A stretch of 56,731 nt of DNA from an uncultured Collinsella sp. (GCA_900544725.1 UQWK01000005.1:1-56731); one strand, 5' to 3'; shown: positions 17,910 to 25,822, counted from the first letter of the stretch. Numbers and translations are program-made. Notes: a model not told the origin generated them from the sequence alone.

Positions 17910-18821
17910 TTACGCCACCTCGCCTTCCTGATCGGCATTCTCGTTGATTCCGGCGACCTCGGCCATATAGGCCTCGCAGCACGCCTTGGCGACGGCGCGG
18001 ACGCGCAGGATGTAGTTGGCGCGCTCGACTGCGGACAGCGCACCGCGGGCATCGAGCAGATTGAAGGCATGGCTGCACTTCATGACGCAGTCATATGCCG
18101 GCAGCGGCAGCTTGCGCTCCAGGCAGGAGTGGCACTCGGCCTCGTAGTCGTCAAACTTCTGACGCATCATCTCGACGTTGGCAACCTCAAAGTTGTAAGC
18201 GCTGAACTCGCGCTCGTTCTCCAGGAACACGTCGCCGTAGGTCATGGGCGTGCCGTCGGGCAGGTAGCTCCACACCAGGTCGTAGACCGAGTTGACGCCC
18301 TGGGCGTACATGGCGATGCGCTCCAGGCCATAGGTGATCTCGACGGGCACGGGGTCGACCTCGATGCCGCCCACCTGCTGGAAGTACGTAAACTGCGTGA
18401 CCTCCATGCCATTAAGCCAGACCTCCCAGCCAAGGCCCCAAGCGCCGAGCGTCGGGCTCTCCCAGTCGTCCTCGACAAAGCGGACGTCATGGTCGTTGGA
18501 GTCCAGGCCAATGGCGGCCAGCGAACCCAGGTAGAGCTCCTGGGCGTTGACCGGCGAGGGCTTGATGAGCACCTGGAACTGATAGTAGTGCTGCATGCGG
18601 TTGGGGTTCTCGCCGTAGCGGCCGTCGGCGGGACGGCGGCAGGGCTGCGCATAGCAGGTGCGCCACTCGGCGGGACCGAGCGAGCGCAGCGTGGTCGCGG
18701 TATGGAAGGTACCGGCACCGACCTCGGAGTCATAGGGCTGCATAATGACGCAGCCCTGCTCGCCCCAGTACTGCTGGAGGCGCAGGATGATGTCTTGGAA
18801 GGAAAGCGATGAAGCGTTCAT
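17910..18821 (-). CDS. glyQ: Glycyl-tRNA synthetase alpha subunit
   Basis: Catalytic alpha subunit of glycyl-tRNA synthetase (303 residues). Diagnostic class II segments are QQYWGEQGCVIMQPYDSEVG, TFHTATTLRSLGP, WRTCYAQPCRRPADGRYGEN and QVLIKPSPVNAQELYLGSL. The gap upstream to lepB is only 59 nt; a TATAGT box near 18850 could serve as a -10, but the matching -35 is poor and there is no room for a T-box leader, so regulation by uncharged tRNA is not supported here. Confidence 0.97.
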   Translation of the reverse strand: MNASSLSFQDIILRLQQYWGEQGCVIMQPYDSEVGAGTFHTATTLRSLGPAEWRTCYAQPCRRPADGRYGENPNRMQHYYQFQVLIKPSPVNAQELYLGSLAAIGLDSNDHDVRFVEDDWESPTLGAWGLGWEVWLNGMEVTQFTYFQQVGGIEVDPVPVEITYGLERIAMYAQGVNSVYDLVWSYLPDGTPMTYGDVFLENEREFSAYNFEVANVEMMRQKFDDYEAECHSCLERKLPLPAYDCVMKCSHAFNLLDARGALSAVERANYILRVRAVAKACCEAYMAEVAGINENADQEGEVA

Positions 18822-18880
18822 GCCTCTAATATCCCCTCGTCGAAACGATTACACGGTTAGGTACTGTACTATAGCGGTTT

Positions 18881-19444
18881 TTAATCGATAGCGCCGATAC
18901 GGTTGAGCGGCCAGTAGCGCACAAGCGCCACGGCGATCAAGTCGGAGCGGTCGACCGGGCCAAAGTAGCGGGAGTCAGCAGAGTTCTCGCGGTTGTCGCC
19001 CATCACCCACACACAGTCGTCAGGGACGGTGTAGGGATAGCTCACCTGAGCGCCGGGGGCTTGGACCGAAAGCGGCCAGCTCATGCCAGTCGTATAGTCC
19101 TCGTCGAGCGCCTGGCCATCGACGACGACCTTGCCGTCCTGCAGATCGACCGTCTGACCGGCCGTGGCGATGACGCGCTTTACCAGCACATCATGCTCGG
19201 ACGTGGCATCGGGGTTGTGGAACACCACGATATCGCCCTGTTTGACGGGCTGCCCAAGCTCGAGGCTCACCTTTTGCGCCAGGATCTGGTCTCCGATCTC
19301 GATCGTGGACTCCATGGAACCGGTAGGCACCACAAAGGGTTCGACCACAAACGAGCGAATCAAGAAGGTGGCGACCAGTGCGATTGCGACAACCACGACC
19401 CACTCAAACGCACCCTTTAGAACGGAATGCTTCGATGGGACCAT
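18881..19444 (-). CDS. lepB: Signal peptidase I
   Basis: Membrane-bound signal peptidase that cuts Sec and Tat signal peptides. The 187-residue protein has one N-terminal transmembrane helix (WVVVVAIALVATFLIRSFVV), the Ser nucleophile in PTGSMESTIEIGD, the Lys general base in VLVKRVIATAG, and the C-terminal GDNRENSADSR box. The start is ATG at 19444, 2 nt after the trmD stop; longer upstream frames overlap trmD and are spurious. It is the last gene of the rpsP operon. The secreted 935-residue protein in this window would be a natural substrate. Confidence 0.95.
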   Translation of the reverse strand: MVPSKHSVLKGAFEWVVVVAIALVATFLIRSFVVEPFVVPTGSMESTIEIGDQILAQKVSLELGQPVKQGDIVVFHNPDATSEHDVLVKRVIATAGQTVDLQDGKVVVDGQALDEDYTTGMSWPLSVQAPGAQVSYPYTVPDDCVWVMGDNRENSADSRYFGPVDRSDLIAVALVRYWPLNRIGAID

Positions 19445-19446
19445 TC

Positions 19447-20205
19447 TCACTCCTCGCTCTGCGAATACGATGCGTCCAGAATCTCTTGCGCATACGCGCG
19501 CTCCTCGGGCGTAAGGTGTGCCGTCTCGATAAGATCGGGACGCCAGCGACAGGTACGCTCGATGGCGTTTTTGCGACGCCAAGCATCGACCTTGGCGTGG
19601 TCGCCGCTTACGAGCACCGGCGGCACGCCCTCGCCATTGAACTCGGCGGGACGGGTGTACTGCGCGTACTCGAGCAGGCCACCGTCCTCGGCGGTCGAGA
19701 AGGACTCGTCCACATTGCTCATCTCGTCGCCCAAGGCTCCGGGAATGAGCCGTACGACGGCGTCGGCTACGACCATAGCGGGCAGCTCGCCGCCCGTGAG
19801 CACGTAGTCGCCGATCGACAGGCGCTCGTCGGCATACGCATAGGCGCGCTCGTCGACGCCCTCGTAACGGCTGCACACAAACAGCAGGCGCTCGCTTTTG
19901 AGCAGGCGCTCGGCCACATGCTGCGTAAAGGGCTCGCCGCAGGGGGTGAAGAACACCACGGTGGGCTTGGGACCCTCAGAGCTGATGGCCTCGATTGCCT
20001 CGGCAATAGGCTCGACCTTCATGAGCATGCCCTGCCCACCGCCATACGGCTCGTCATCGACGGTGCGATGGCGGTCGTGCGTCCAGTCGCGCAGGTTATA
20101 CGCCTTAAAATCAAAAAGGCCGGCCTTGCGGGCGCGGCCCAAAATCGACGTGGACATGACGGGCTCAAACATCTCGGGAAAGACCGAAAGGGTCTCAATC
20201 AGCAT
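19447..20205 (-). CDS. trmD: tRNA (guanine-N1)-methyltransferase
   Basis: TrmD methylates G37 of tRNA using S-adenosylmethionine through a trefoil-knot fold. The 252-residue protein has the N-terminal LSVFPEMFEPVMSTSILGRA, DDEPYGGGQGMLMK, the knot segment CSRYEGVDERAY, and SIGDYVLTGGELPAMVVADA. LTPEERAYAQEILD is a C-terminal feature of the family. It lies 10 nt after rimM and 2 nt before lepB in the rpsP operon. Confidence 0.97.
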   Translation of the reverse strand: MLIETLSVFPEMFEPVMSTSILGRARKAGLFDFKAYNLRDWTHDRHRTVDDEPYGGGQGMLMKVEPIAEAIEAISSEGPKPTVVFFTPCGEPFTQHVAERLLKSERLLFVCSRYEGVDERAYAYADERLSIGDYVLTGGELPAMVVADAVVRLIPGALGDEMSNVDESFSTAEDGGLLEYAQYTRPAEFNGEGVPPVLVSGDHAKVDAWRRKNAIERTCRWRPDLIETAHLTPEERAYAQEILDASYSQSEE

Positions 20206-20215
20206 GCTGTCCTCC

Positions 20216-20737
20216 CTACTTGTCCATATCGATCAAGCCGTCCATAACGTGGACGGAAATTGTTCCTGTGTCGGGAAGATCGAGCACAACCTGCTCGACC
20301 ACGGGAATCAGCACCTCGCCGTACCGATCGCCCTCGACAACCCAAACATCGTTGGCGGGCGTCGACATGATCTCGACAATCGTGCCGAGCGAACCAAAGC
20401 GCTCGTCGGTCACCTCGCGACCCATGAGGTCGGTATAAGCGGCGTCGAGCGAATCGAGCTCAAAGTCGTCACGATTGGCCAGCACATAGCATCCAGTGAT
20501 GCCCTCAGCGGCCGTCAAGTCGTCTATGCCCTCAAACGAGACCAGATCGCCATCGCCCGTATCGGTGACGGACACGACCGTGCAAAAACGGTCGCGCTTG
20601 AGCGCCGGCGGCGTCAAGGCGACACGCATACCCGGCTCCAATACAGAAGGAAGCCCCCGCAGCGGCTGCGCGAGGACCTCCCCCTTCCTTCCGTGCGGTT
20701 TGACCACACGGGCGATGTTTTTGTACTGGGACCTCAA
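20216..20737 (-). CDS. rimM: 16S rRNA processing protein RimM
   Basis: RimM assists maturation of the 30S subunit head and binds S19. The 173-residue protein starts with IARVVKPHGRKGEVLAQPL, the conserved RimM N-terminus (usually KPHGIKGE), and has the PRC-barrel C-terminal domain with GREVTDERFGSLGTIVEIMSTP and the final VLDLPDTGTISVHVMDGLID. It is situated between khpA and trmD as in most bacteria, 4 nt downstream of khpA. Confidence 0.94.
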   Translation of the reverse strand: MRSQYKNIARVVKPHGRKGEVLAQPLRGLPSVLEPGMRVALTPPALKRDRFCTVVSVTDTGDGDLVSFEGIDDLTAAEGITGCYVLANRDDFELDSLDAAYTDLMGREVTDERFGSLGTIVEIMSTPANDVWVVEGDRYGEVLIPVVEQVVLDLPDTGTISVHVMDGLIDMDK

Positions 20738-20741
20738 GGTC

Positions 20742-21026
20742 CTAGCCCAGAACCTCTACCTCGACAGCAGTGTCGAGGCGAGCGGCCAATGCACGGGCGA
20801 GCGTGCGAATGGCCTTGATGGTACGGCCACGACGGCCGATGACCTTAGCGACGTCATCCTCGGCAACCGAAACCTCAATCGTGGAGGCGTCGTCACCATC
20901 GATGACCTCAAGGCTCACGGAATCCGGGTCGTCGACGATCTGAACAACGAGATATTCGACGAGATCGGCGATGCGATCTGAGAGCATTGCCTCACCCTCG
21001 AGCTGTGCAGCGTCAACCTCAGGCAC
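20742..21026 (-). CDS. khpA: KH-domain RNA-binding protein KhpA
   Basis: A single KH domain protein of 94 residues (YlqC/KhpA family), which in other Gram-positives pairs with KhpB and affects cell elongation and sRNA metabolism. The GxxG loop appears as GRRGRTIKAIRTLARALA, preceded by IEVSVAEDDVAKVI. An N-terminal extension of about 14 residues precedes the usual LVEYLV helix. It lies between rpsP (3 nt) and rimM (4 nt), its standard position. Confidence 0.93.
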   Translation of the reverse strand: MPEVDAAQLEGEAMLSDRIADLVEYLVVQIVDDPDSVSLEVIDGDDASTIEVSVAEDDVAKVIGRRGRTIKAIRTLARALAARLDTAVEVEVLG

Positions 21027-21029
21027 GAT

Positions 21030-21371
21030 TTACTCCTCGGCGCCCTCAGCGGCCTCAGCGGCAGCCTTAGCGGCCTCGGCCTCTTTGGCGAGCTGCTTCT
21101 TGGACTTCTTGACGACGGTCTCGGTCTTCTCGCCCTCGTTGGCGGCCTTGACCAGAGCGGCGACGGCGTCGGTGAGCTGAGCGCCCTTGGACTGCCAGTC
21201 AGTGATCTTCTCGAGGTCGAGGTTGATGGTCTTGGGGGCGGTCATCGGGTTGTAGCGGCCAACCTCCTCGATGATACGACCGTCACGCGGGGCGCGGGAA
21301 TCGGCGACGACGACACGGTAGTACGGACGCTTCTTAGCGCCGTGACGAGCAAGGCGAATCTTGACTGCCAA
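21030..21371 (-). CDS. rpsP: 30S ribosomal protein S16
   Basis: Small-subunit protein S16 (113 residues) starting MAVKIRLARHGAKKRPYYRV, with VADSRAPRDGRIIEEVGRYNP. The start is a TTG at 21371 with a GGAGGAG ribosome site 5 nt upstream; an earlier in-frame start would add 12 non-homologous residues. The C-terminal 35 residues form a Lys/Ala/Glu-rich tail longer than in E. coli S16. It heads the rpsP-khpA-rimM-trmD-lepB operon. Confidence 0.95.
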   Translation of the reverse strand: MAVKIRLARHGAKKRPYYRVVVADSRAPRDGRIIEEVGRYNPMTAPKTINLDLEKITDWQSKGAQLTDAVAALVKAANEGEKTETVVKKSKKQLAKEAEAAKAAAEAAEGAEE

Positions 21372-21427
21372 AGGAAACTCCTCCAACCAAGCAGCTTTAG
21401 GCTGCAACTACAAACAAACAGTTGAAC

Positions 21428-21456
21428 ATAATACGCCATCGACGCGGGCAGGTGAA
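21428..21456 (-). promoter_or_regulatory. rpsP operon promoter
   Basis: Read leftward: -35 TTCACC (21451-21456), 17-bp spacer, -10 TATTAT (21428-21433), leaving a leader of about 50 nt before the rpsP TTG. The -35 matches only four of six consensus positions. Confidence 0.5.
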
Positions 21457-21560
21457 GTCCGTGAGACCAACTTCTTCGGTGTAGTCGAGGGCAAATCCAT
21501 ATCTTAGACAAGAATTCGCGATTTGCAAGCACATCCACGCACCCCACATGAGCTGCGCGG

Positions 21561-21566
21561 TATACT
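21561..21566 (+). promoter_or_regulatory. dinB -10 element placing the start of transcription at the start codon
   Basis: A TATACT box ends 6 nt before the A of the dinB ATG, and no Shine-Dalgarno sequence is present. The mRNA would be leaderless, which is common in actinobacteria. No convincing -35 is seen. I found no GAAC-N4-GTTC LexA box upstream. Confidence 0.5.
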
Positions 21567-21572
21567 CATGAC

Positions 21573-22829
21573 ATGGAAAGACGCGAACATACATACGGTT
21601 ATGAGGATGCTGCGGGCGTCACGCCGCCGCCTTGGACGGGTCCGGCGGTGGGCCTGATGGACCTCGATGCATTTTTTGCGAGCGTGGAGATGCTCGATCA
21701 TCCCGAATGGCGCGGAAAACCGCTCATCGTGGGCGGAGACGCCGAGTCACGCGGCGTCGTGTCCACGTGTTCGTACGAGGCGCGTCGCTTTGGCGTCCAT
21801 TCTGCCATGGCCTCGGCCGAGGCGCGGCGCCTGTGCCCGCAGGCCATTTGGACGCACGGACACTTTGATCGCTACCGTGAGGTGAGCGCGCAGGTCATGG
21901 CGATTCTCGCCGATGAGACACCGCGCGTGGAGCGCGTGTCCATCGACGAGGCCTTTATCGATATTACGCCGGGTCGGTTTGCGCCCGAGGATCCGCTGCT
22001 GGTAGCGCGGCGCATAAGCGACCGCGTTGCGGAGCTGGGGGTGACCTGCTCCATCGGCGTTGGATGCAACAAGACCGTGGCCAAAATCGCAAGCGAGCGC
22101 GACAAGCCGTTTGGTCTGACCATTGTGCGACCCGGTACGGAACAGCGGTTTTTGGCTGCGCTGCCTGTGTCCGCTATGAGCGGAATCGGGCGTTCGGCCG
22201 AGGAGCGACTGCGTCGCATGCGCATCTATACGCTCGGCGAACTTTCACGCGCGCCAGAGTCCACCCTGACTGCAATCTTTGGCGTGAATGGCGAGCGCAT
22301 GCGTCAACGCGCTTTGGGGCTCGAAGTATCCGAGGTCACCAGCCTGGATGACGAACGTGAAGTTAAATCGGTGAGCAATGAGCGCACCTTTGCGAAGGAT
22401 TTGACTGAGCGTGGGGATATCGAGGCGGCGATTGCGCTGCTGGGCGAGTCGGTTGGGCGCCGCCTACGTCGTCAAGGGCTGACGGGCGGAACCGTAACGC
22501 TCAAGCTCAAGTATTCGTATGGCAGCGGACGCACGGCACAGCGCCGCTTGCCCCACCCCACCGACGACGAGAATATCTTTGTGGCCGTAGCGCTCGAGCT
22601 GCTCGACAATATCTGGCAAGAAGGCATGCACGTGCGTCTGGCGGGTATCGGCATGAGCGACTTCAACCACCAAGGCGGTATCCAAACTGACCTGTTCTGC
22701 GAGATCGATGACCGCGGAGCCCAATCCAGCGACCGCCGCGACCTCTCCGTCGCCATCGACGCCGTCCGAGACAAATTCGGCGACACCGCCCTATCCTTCG
22801 GCCGCCAATCCCGCTTCTCCTCCCACTAA
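21573..22829 (+). CDS. dinB: DNA polymerase IV (Y-family)
   Basis: Error-prone translesion polymerase (418 residues). The catalytic aspartates are in VGLMDLDAFFASVE and RVSIDEAFIDITPG; YEARRFGVHSAMAS and SIGVGCNKTVAKIASE are standard DinB segments, followed by the little-finger domain. No C-terminal beta-clamp motif stands out. It is the only plus-strand gene in the left 44 kb, divergent from rpsP. Its stop codon abuts the first copy of the palindromic repeat cluster. Its expression signals appear leaderless. Confidence 0.95.
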   Translation: MERREHTYGYEDAAGVTPPPWTGPAVGLMDLDAFFASVEMLDHPEWRGKPLIVGGDAESRGVVSTCSYEARRFGVHSAMASAEARRLCPQAIWTHGHFDRYREVSAQVMAILADETPRVERVSIDEAFIDITPGRFAPEDPLLVARRISDRVAELGVTCSIGVGCNKTVAKIASERDKPFGLTIVRPGTEQRFLAALPVSAMSGIGRSAEERLRRMRIYTLGELSRAPESTLTAIFGVNGERMRQRALGLEVSEVTSLDDEREVKSVSNERTFAKDLTERGDIEAAIALLGESVGRRLRRQGLTGGTVTLKLKYSYGSGRTAQRRLPHPTDDENIFVAVALELLDNIWQEGMHVRLAGIGMSDFNHQGGIQTDLFCEIDDRGAQSSDRRDLSVAIDAVRDKFGDTALSFGRQSRFSSH

Positions 22830-22862
22830 GTAGTCAATTTGGGACGGGGCTTTTTTAACTAC
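22830..22862 (+). repeat. REP-like palindromic repeat, copy 1 (variant)
   Basis: A 33-bp copy that begins at the base after the dinB stop: GTAGT, then CAATTTGGGACGGGGCTTTT, then TTAACTAC. The terminal GTAGT/ACTAC pair as in the other copies. It would also fold in dinB mRNA and could act as its terminator. Confidence 0.75.
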
Positions 22863-22884
22863 TTTAGATTGTCAGGGTAGTACG

Positions 22885-22921
22885 GGGTAGCTAATTTGGG
22901 ACGGGGCTATTTTAGCTACCC
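22885..22921 (+). repeat. REP-like palindromic repeat, copy 2 (forward)
   Basis: A 37-bp element with ends GGGTAGCTAA and TAGCTACCC and the core TTTGGGACGGGGC followed by a T-rich stretch. It forms an inverted pair with the copy at 22975-23011. Confidence 0.88.
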
Positions 22922-22974
22922 TTCAACTGGTAGCGAATTACCCGGGGCCGGAATATAACTCAACCGATTTATAG

Positions 22975-23011
22975 GGGTAGCTAAAATAGCCCCGTCCCAA
23001 ATTAGCTACCC
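22975..23011 (-). repeat. REP-like palindromic repeat, copy 3 (reverse)
   Basis: Exact reverse complement of the copy at 22885-22921 over the whole 37 bp, 53 bp away. A decayed copy (CCTCGTCCTAAATGAGCTA) follows at about 23042-23060, just before the transposase stop codon. Confidence 0.88.
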
Positions 23012-23063
23012 AACCCATACCTGACGCGGTCGCAACACAGACCTCGTCCTAAATGAGCTATTT

Positions 23064-23807
23064 TTAGACTTTGACCTTTTGTATGGTGCAGTGTCCAATG
23101 CCCGTAAGACGTACGATCTGTTTAATCGAAAAGCCCTCGCTCTTCAAAGTGCGAATGCAGGCATCGCGCGTCCCCTTTGGCAAAGCCTTGAGGTGATGAG
23201 GCTCGAACGGCTTAAGAAGCGCCTGCGCAAACTCCAGCGCATCTGTGTCGCTCACATGGGCGCCGTCACGGAAGCAATAGCGGTTGGGCTCACCTGAGGT
23301 GCTAAAGGCAAAAAATCTCTGAGAGTCACCGAGTAACCCGAGAACGCAATCCGTTTTGCAGATACCCGGATATCCCATATACTCGCGAAAGCTACTCCAT
23401 CGATACAGCGAAGCGGTCCCAATCCTCGCCTTCGCGGGATTGTCGTGAATGTATCTCACGCAGTTGAGTAGCTGATCATCATCGAGGATCGGCACGCTCT
23501 TAAATCGATCCTGGAAAACAGGCCCCTTCCTGCCTGTCTTTGAGTTGAAATACATAGCATACGCCGTCGTAATCGAATGCATGCAATCGCTCAGATGAAC
23601 ATGCTCGTCATCAAGCAGAAGATGAATATGGTTATCCATAAGGCACCACGCGATGACATCCACTTTAAACTTCTGGCATTTCGAAGCAATCAGCCGAATC
23701 AGATAGAGCCGATCTTCGTCATCCTCAAATATGAGTTGGTCGGCACATCCCTTTTGTACGACATGGTAAAAGCCATATACAGAGATTTTTCGCGCAGTCC
23801 GAGTCAT
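23064..23807 (-). CDS. REP-associated tyrosine (Y1/HUH) transposase with C-terminal HTH
   Basis: A 247-residue single-domain HUH endonuclease of the IS200-like/RAYT type. Visible motifs are VQKG near the start, the metal-binding pair H60/H62 in MDNHIHLLLDDEHVH, RFKS, and the probable nucleophile Tyr119 in VRYIHDNPAKA. The C-terminal residues 217-245 form a helix-turn-helix (LKSEGFSIKQIVRLTGIGHC). The ATG at 23807 is chosen because GAGGAGG lies 9 nt upstream. No second IS200/605 gene or flanking IS ends are seen; instead, palindromic repeats lie on both sides, the usual sign of a domesticated RAYT acting on REP elements in trans. Confidence 0.85.
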   Translation of the reverse strand: MTRTARKISVYGFYHVVQKGCADQLIFEDDEDRLYLIRLIASKCQKFKVDVIAWCLMDNHIHLLLDDEHVHLSDCMHSITTAYAMYFNSKTGRKGPVFQDRFKSVPILDDDQLLNCVRYIHDNPAKARIGTASLYRWSSFREYMGYPGICKTDCVLGLLGDSQRFFAFSTSGEPNRYCFRDGAHVSDTDALEFAQALLKPFEPHHLKALPKGTRDACIRTLKSEGFSIKQIVRLTGIGHCTIQKVKV

Positions 23808-23907
23808 ACGCATCCCCTCCTCGACAGATAACAATTACGTTACCCGAGCCAGAGTAGAAAAAACGTACTGGGAGCTATAAATCGCGATGTTCGGCGAACG
23901 GTAGGTA

Positions 23908-23938
23908 GTAGCTAAAAAAGCCCCGTCCCAAATTAGCT
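23908..23938 (-). repeat. REP-like palindromic repeat, copy 4 (reverse, one end decayed)
   Basis: GTAGCTAAAAAAGCCCCGTC followed by CCAAATTAGCT, upstream of the transposase gene. The far arm ends in CTTTTG instead of ACC, so pairing is shortened. Confidence 0.8.
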
Positions 23939-23946
23939 CTTTTGGG

Positions 23947-23990
23947 CAAAAAGAAAGCCGGGCAGGTGCGGAAAACCGCAACTGCCCGGC
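23947..23990 (-). terminator. Rho-independent terminator of the obgE-rsfS transcript
   Basis: A 9-bp outer stem (GCCGGGCAG, 23957-23965, with CTGCCCGGC, 23982-23990) with an inner GCGG/CCGC extension; leftward it is followed by a T-rich stretch. It lies downstream of rsfS. Confidence 0.82.
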
Positions 23991-24000
23991 GAACGGTAAA

Positions 24001-24036
24001 GGGTAGTTCAAGAGAAGCCCCGGCCCAAATAAGGTC
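24001..24036 (-). repeat. Degenerate REP-like repeat copy between rsfS and its terminator
   Basis: GGGTAGTTCAAGAGAAGCCC then CGGCCCAAATAAGGTCC: same layout as the 37-bp repeat with several substitutions in both arms. It touches the rsfS stop codon. Confidence 0.5.
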
Positions 24037-24492
24037 CTAGAGGAGGTTGAGGGGGAGCTGGGGAGCGTCGCCCCAGAGCTTCTCGAGACGATAGAAGTCG
24101 CGTGCCTCGGGGGTGAAAACGTGGACGACGACCGAGCCGTAGTCCATGAGCATCCAGGTCTTCTGCTCGCGGCCCTCGATGGAGAACGGGTGCTCACCGC
24201 AGGCCTCGGCAACCTTCTCCTCGATCTCGTCGACGATAGAATCGACCTGACGGTTGTTGGTACCGGTGGCGATCACAAAGTAATCGCACACGTCGGAGAG
24301 CTCGGTCAGATCGAGCACCTGCACGTCCTCGCCCTTCTTGTCGTAGGCGGCCTGCGCGGCGGCGCGGGCGACATCCTCGGCGGCGACACCGCTCGCGGAC
24401 AGCGAGGCAGCGGTGCGGTCGGACGTGGCAACGAAGCTCTTGTGCTCCACACCTTCAAGAATCTGCTCGTCGGTCATGGTCTCGTCGGCCAT
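24037..24492 (-). CDS. rsfS: Ribosomal silencing factor RsfS
   Basis: RsfS binds L14 on the 50S subunit and blocks subunit joining under starvation. The 151-residue protein has the family core DVQVLDLTELSDVCDYFVIA, then GTNNRQVDSIVDEIEE, and TWMLMDYGSVVVHVFTPEAR. The first 40 residues are an extra Ala/Thr-rich leader; a later start is possible, but the ATG at 24492 has AAAGAGG upstream. It is the last gene of obgE-nadD-yqeK-rsfS, the classic order. Confidence 0.95.
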   Translation of the reverse strand: MADETMTDEQILEGVEHKSFVATSDRTAASLSASGVAAEDVARAAAQAAYDKKGEDVQVLDLTELSDVCDYFVIATGTNNRQVDSIVDEIEEKVAEACGEHPFSIEGREQKTWMLMDYGSVVVHVFTPEARDFYRLEKLWGDAPQLPLNLL

Positions 24493-24520
24493 GGAATACC
24501 TCTTTCTAGACGCACCCGAG

Positions 24521-25129
24521 CTAGCACAGCTGGGCGTAATGGTTGTAAATCGTAATAGCCGTGGGATAAAGATAGCGCCCGGACTGGATCACATAGACCA
24601 GACCCTGTGCAAAACAGGAGAAGAACAACTCGTCAAGCGTCGACTCCCCCACCATCTTGCGCAGCGCGTGGGCATAATCACCATGGCGGTTGGGTTCGAT
24701 GGCATCGGCAACAAAGACCACCATATCGAGCGGCGTCATGTCGCAGGCGCCCACGGTGTGACGGTCGACAGCCTGGAAAACGGCCGGCGATAGCTCGGGA
24801 AATAGCTGCGGAAGCTCATAGGCGGCAACCGGGCCATGCAGCAGCGGCGTCGCGGCCGAAGGAGAGCCGGCAACCTTAATGCCGTAGTGCAACGCGCGGG
24901 CCACGAGCTCGTCGTCGGAGAGCACCTTATCCCAGTCGTGAATCAGGCCGGCGGCAGCGGCATCAAAGCGGTCAACGCCGTAGACCTCGGCCAAATGAAG
25001 CGCGGTCTCGGCAACACCCAGCGAATGCATGTAGCGCTTGCGCTTATCCTTCATACGCACATCAAGCAGCTCTTGAATGCGCTTGAGCAGCGCGCGCTCA
25101 TCGCCTTCAAACTGATCCTCTAGCGACAA
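24521..25129 (-). CDS. yqeK: YqeK-type HD-domain bis(5'-nucleosyl)-tetraphosphatase
   Basis: HD-superfamily hydrolase of the YqeK family, which cleaves diadenosine tetraphosphate symmetrically. The 202-residue protein has H in RYMHSLGVAETALHLAEVYG, the HD pair in AGLIHDWDK, and later histidines LLHGPVAAYE and VDRHTVG, then VFVADAIEPNR, all in the family's order. The start is TTG at 25129, 12 nt after the nadD stop. It lies between nadD and rsfS, the usual neighbourhood. Confidence 0.9.
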   Translation of the reverse strand: MSLEDQFEGDERALLKRIQELLDVRMKDKRKRYMHSLGVAETALHLAEVYGVDRFDAAAAGLIHDWDKVLSDDELVARALHYGIKVAGSPSAATPLLHGPVAAYELPQLFPELSPAVFQAVDRHTVGACDMTPLDMVVFVADAIEPNRHGDYAHALRKMVGESTLDELFFSCFAQGLVYVIQSGRYLYPTAITIYNHYAQLC

Positions 25130-25141
25130 CGTAGACCCCCA

Positions 25142-25819
25142 TCACTCAAAATCTTCTTGACCCAGATCGGTATACAGCCCGCGTTTGCGAATATAGCCGA
25201 GCACGGACTCGCTCGTAAGATAGCGCACGCTCATGCCACGGGCAACCCGCTTGCGAATGTTGGTCGAGCTAATCGCCAGCGCCGGAATCTGGATATACCG
25301 CACGTCAAACGGCAGGCCTGACTCTTTGATTCGCGCGCGAGCAGTATCGATATCAAAGCCCGGTCGCGTCGCCGCAATAAACGTGGCAAGCTCGGCGATT
25401 CGGTCGGCATCATGCCAGGTCACAATATCGATAATCGCGTCGGCGCCCGTAATAAAGTAGAGCTTTACCTGAGGCGGGTAAAAGTCGCGAAGGGCATGAA
25501 GCGTATCGGCCGTATAGGTCACGCCCGGACGGTCGATCTCGAATCGGCTCGCCAAAAAAGCCGGATTCGCAGCGGTGGCGAGGACCGTCATGGCATAACG
25601 GTCCTCAGCAGGCGTCACCGGTTTGTCGAGCTTAAAGGCGGGAGAGCCGGCCGGCATAAAGAGCACGGCGTCCAAGTCGAGCGACTCGCGCGCCTGCTCG
25701 GCGGTAACCAAGTGCCCGTAATGAATCGGGTCGAAGGTGCCACCCATAATGCCAAGCCGAAACTCCTGCCCATCCTTGATAGGCAGCTCAGGCAGACCAA
25801 TTCCACCGCGCAGCGACAT
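25142..25819 (-). CDS. nadD: Nicotinate-nucleotide adenylyltransferase
   Basis: NadD transfers AMP to nicotinate mononucleotide in NAD synthesis. The 225-residue protein has the nucleotidyltransferase motif GIMGGTFDPIHYGHLVTAEQ, then FMPAGSPAFK, and the C-terminal ISSTNIRKRVARG (the ISSTxIR motif). About 20 residues precede the first motif. Its start is 3 nt after the obgE stop, so the two are coupled. Confidence 0.96.
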   Translation of the reverse strand: MSLRGGIGLPELPIKDGQEFRLGIMGGTFDPIHYGHLVTAEQARESLDLDAVLFMPAGSPAFKLDKPVTPAEDRYAMTVLATAANPAFLASRFEIDRPGVTYTADTLHALRDFYPPQVKLYFITGADAIIDIVTWHDADRIAELATFIAATRPGFDIDTARARIKESGLPFDVRYIQIPALAISSTNIRKRVARGMSVRYLTSESVLGYIRKRGLYTDLGQEDFE

Positions 25820-25822
25820 GAC

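Noticed and set aside
18822..18880. T-box riboswitch upstream of glyQS
   Set aside because: Only 59 nt are available, with no T-box sequence or specifier structure.
18881..19876. A 331-codon version of lepB
   Set aside because: The extra 144 codons are Arg-rich antisense-like sequence overlapping trmD. The ATG at 19444 gives a normal signal peptidase.
22830..23066. The repeat cluster as a possible CRISPR array
   Set aside because: Copies alternate in orientation and have irregular spacing; no cas genes are nearby. They are REP-type palindromes.
23064..23807. The transposase as part of a complete insertion sequence
   Set aside because: No terminal inverted repeats, target duplication or second IS200/605 gene; the surrounding repeats are REP-like and also occur 17 kb away.
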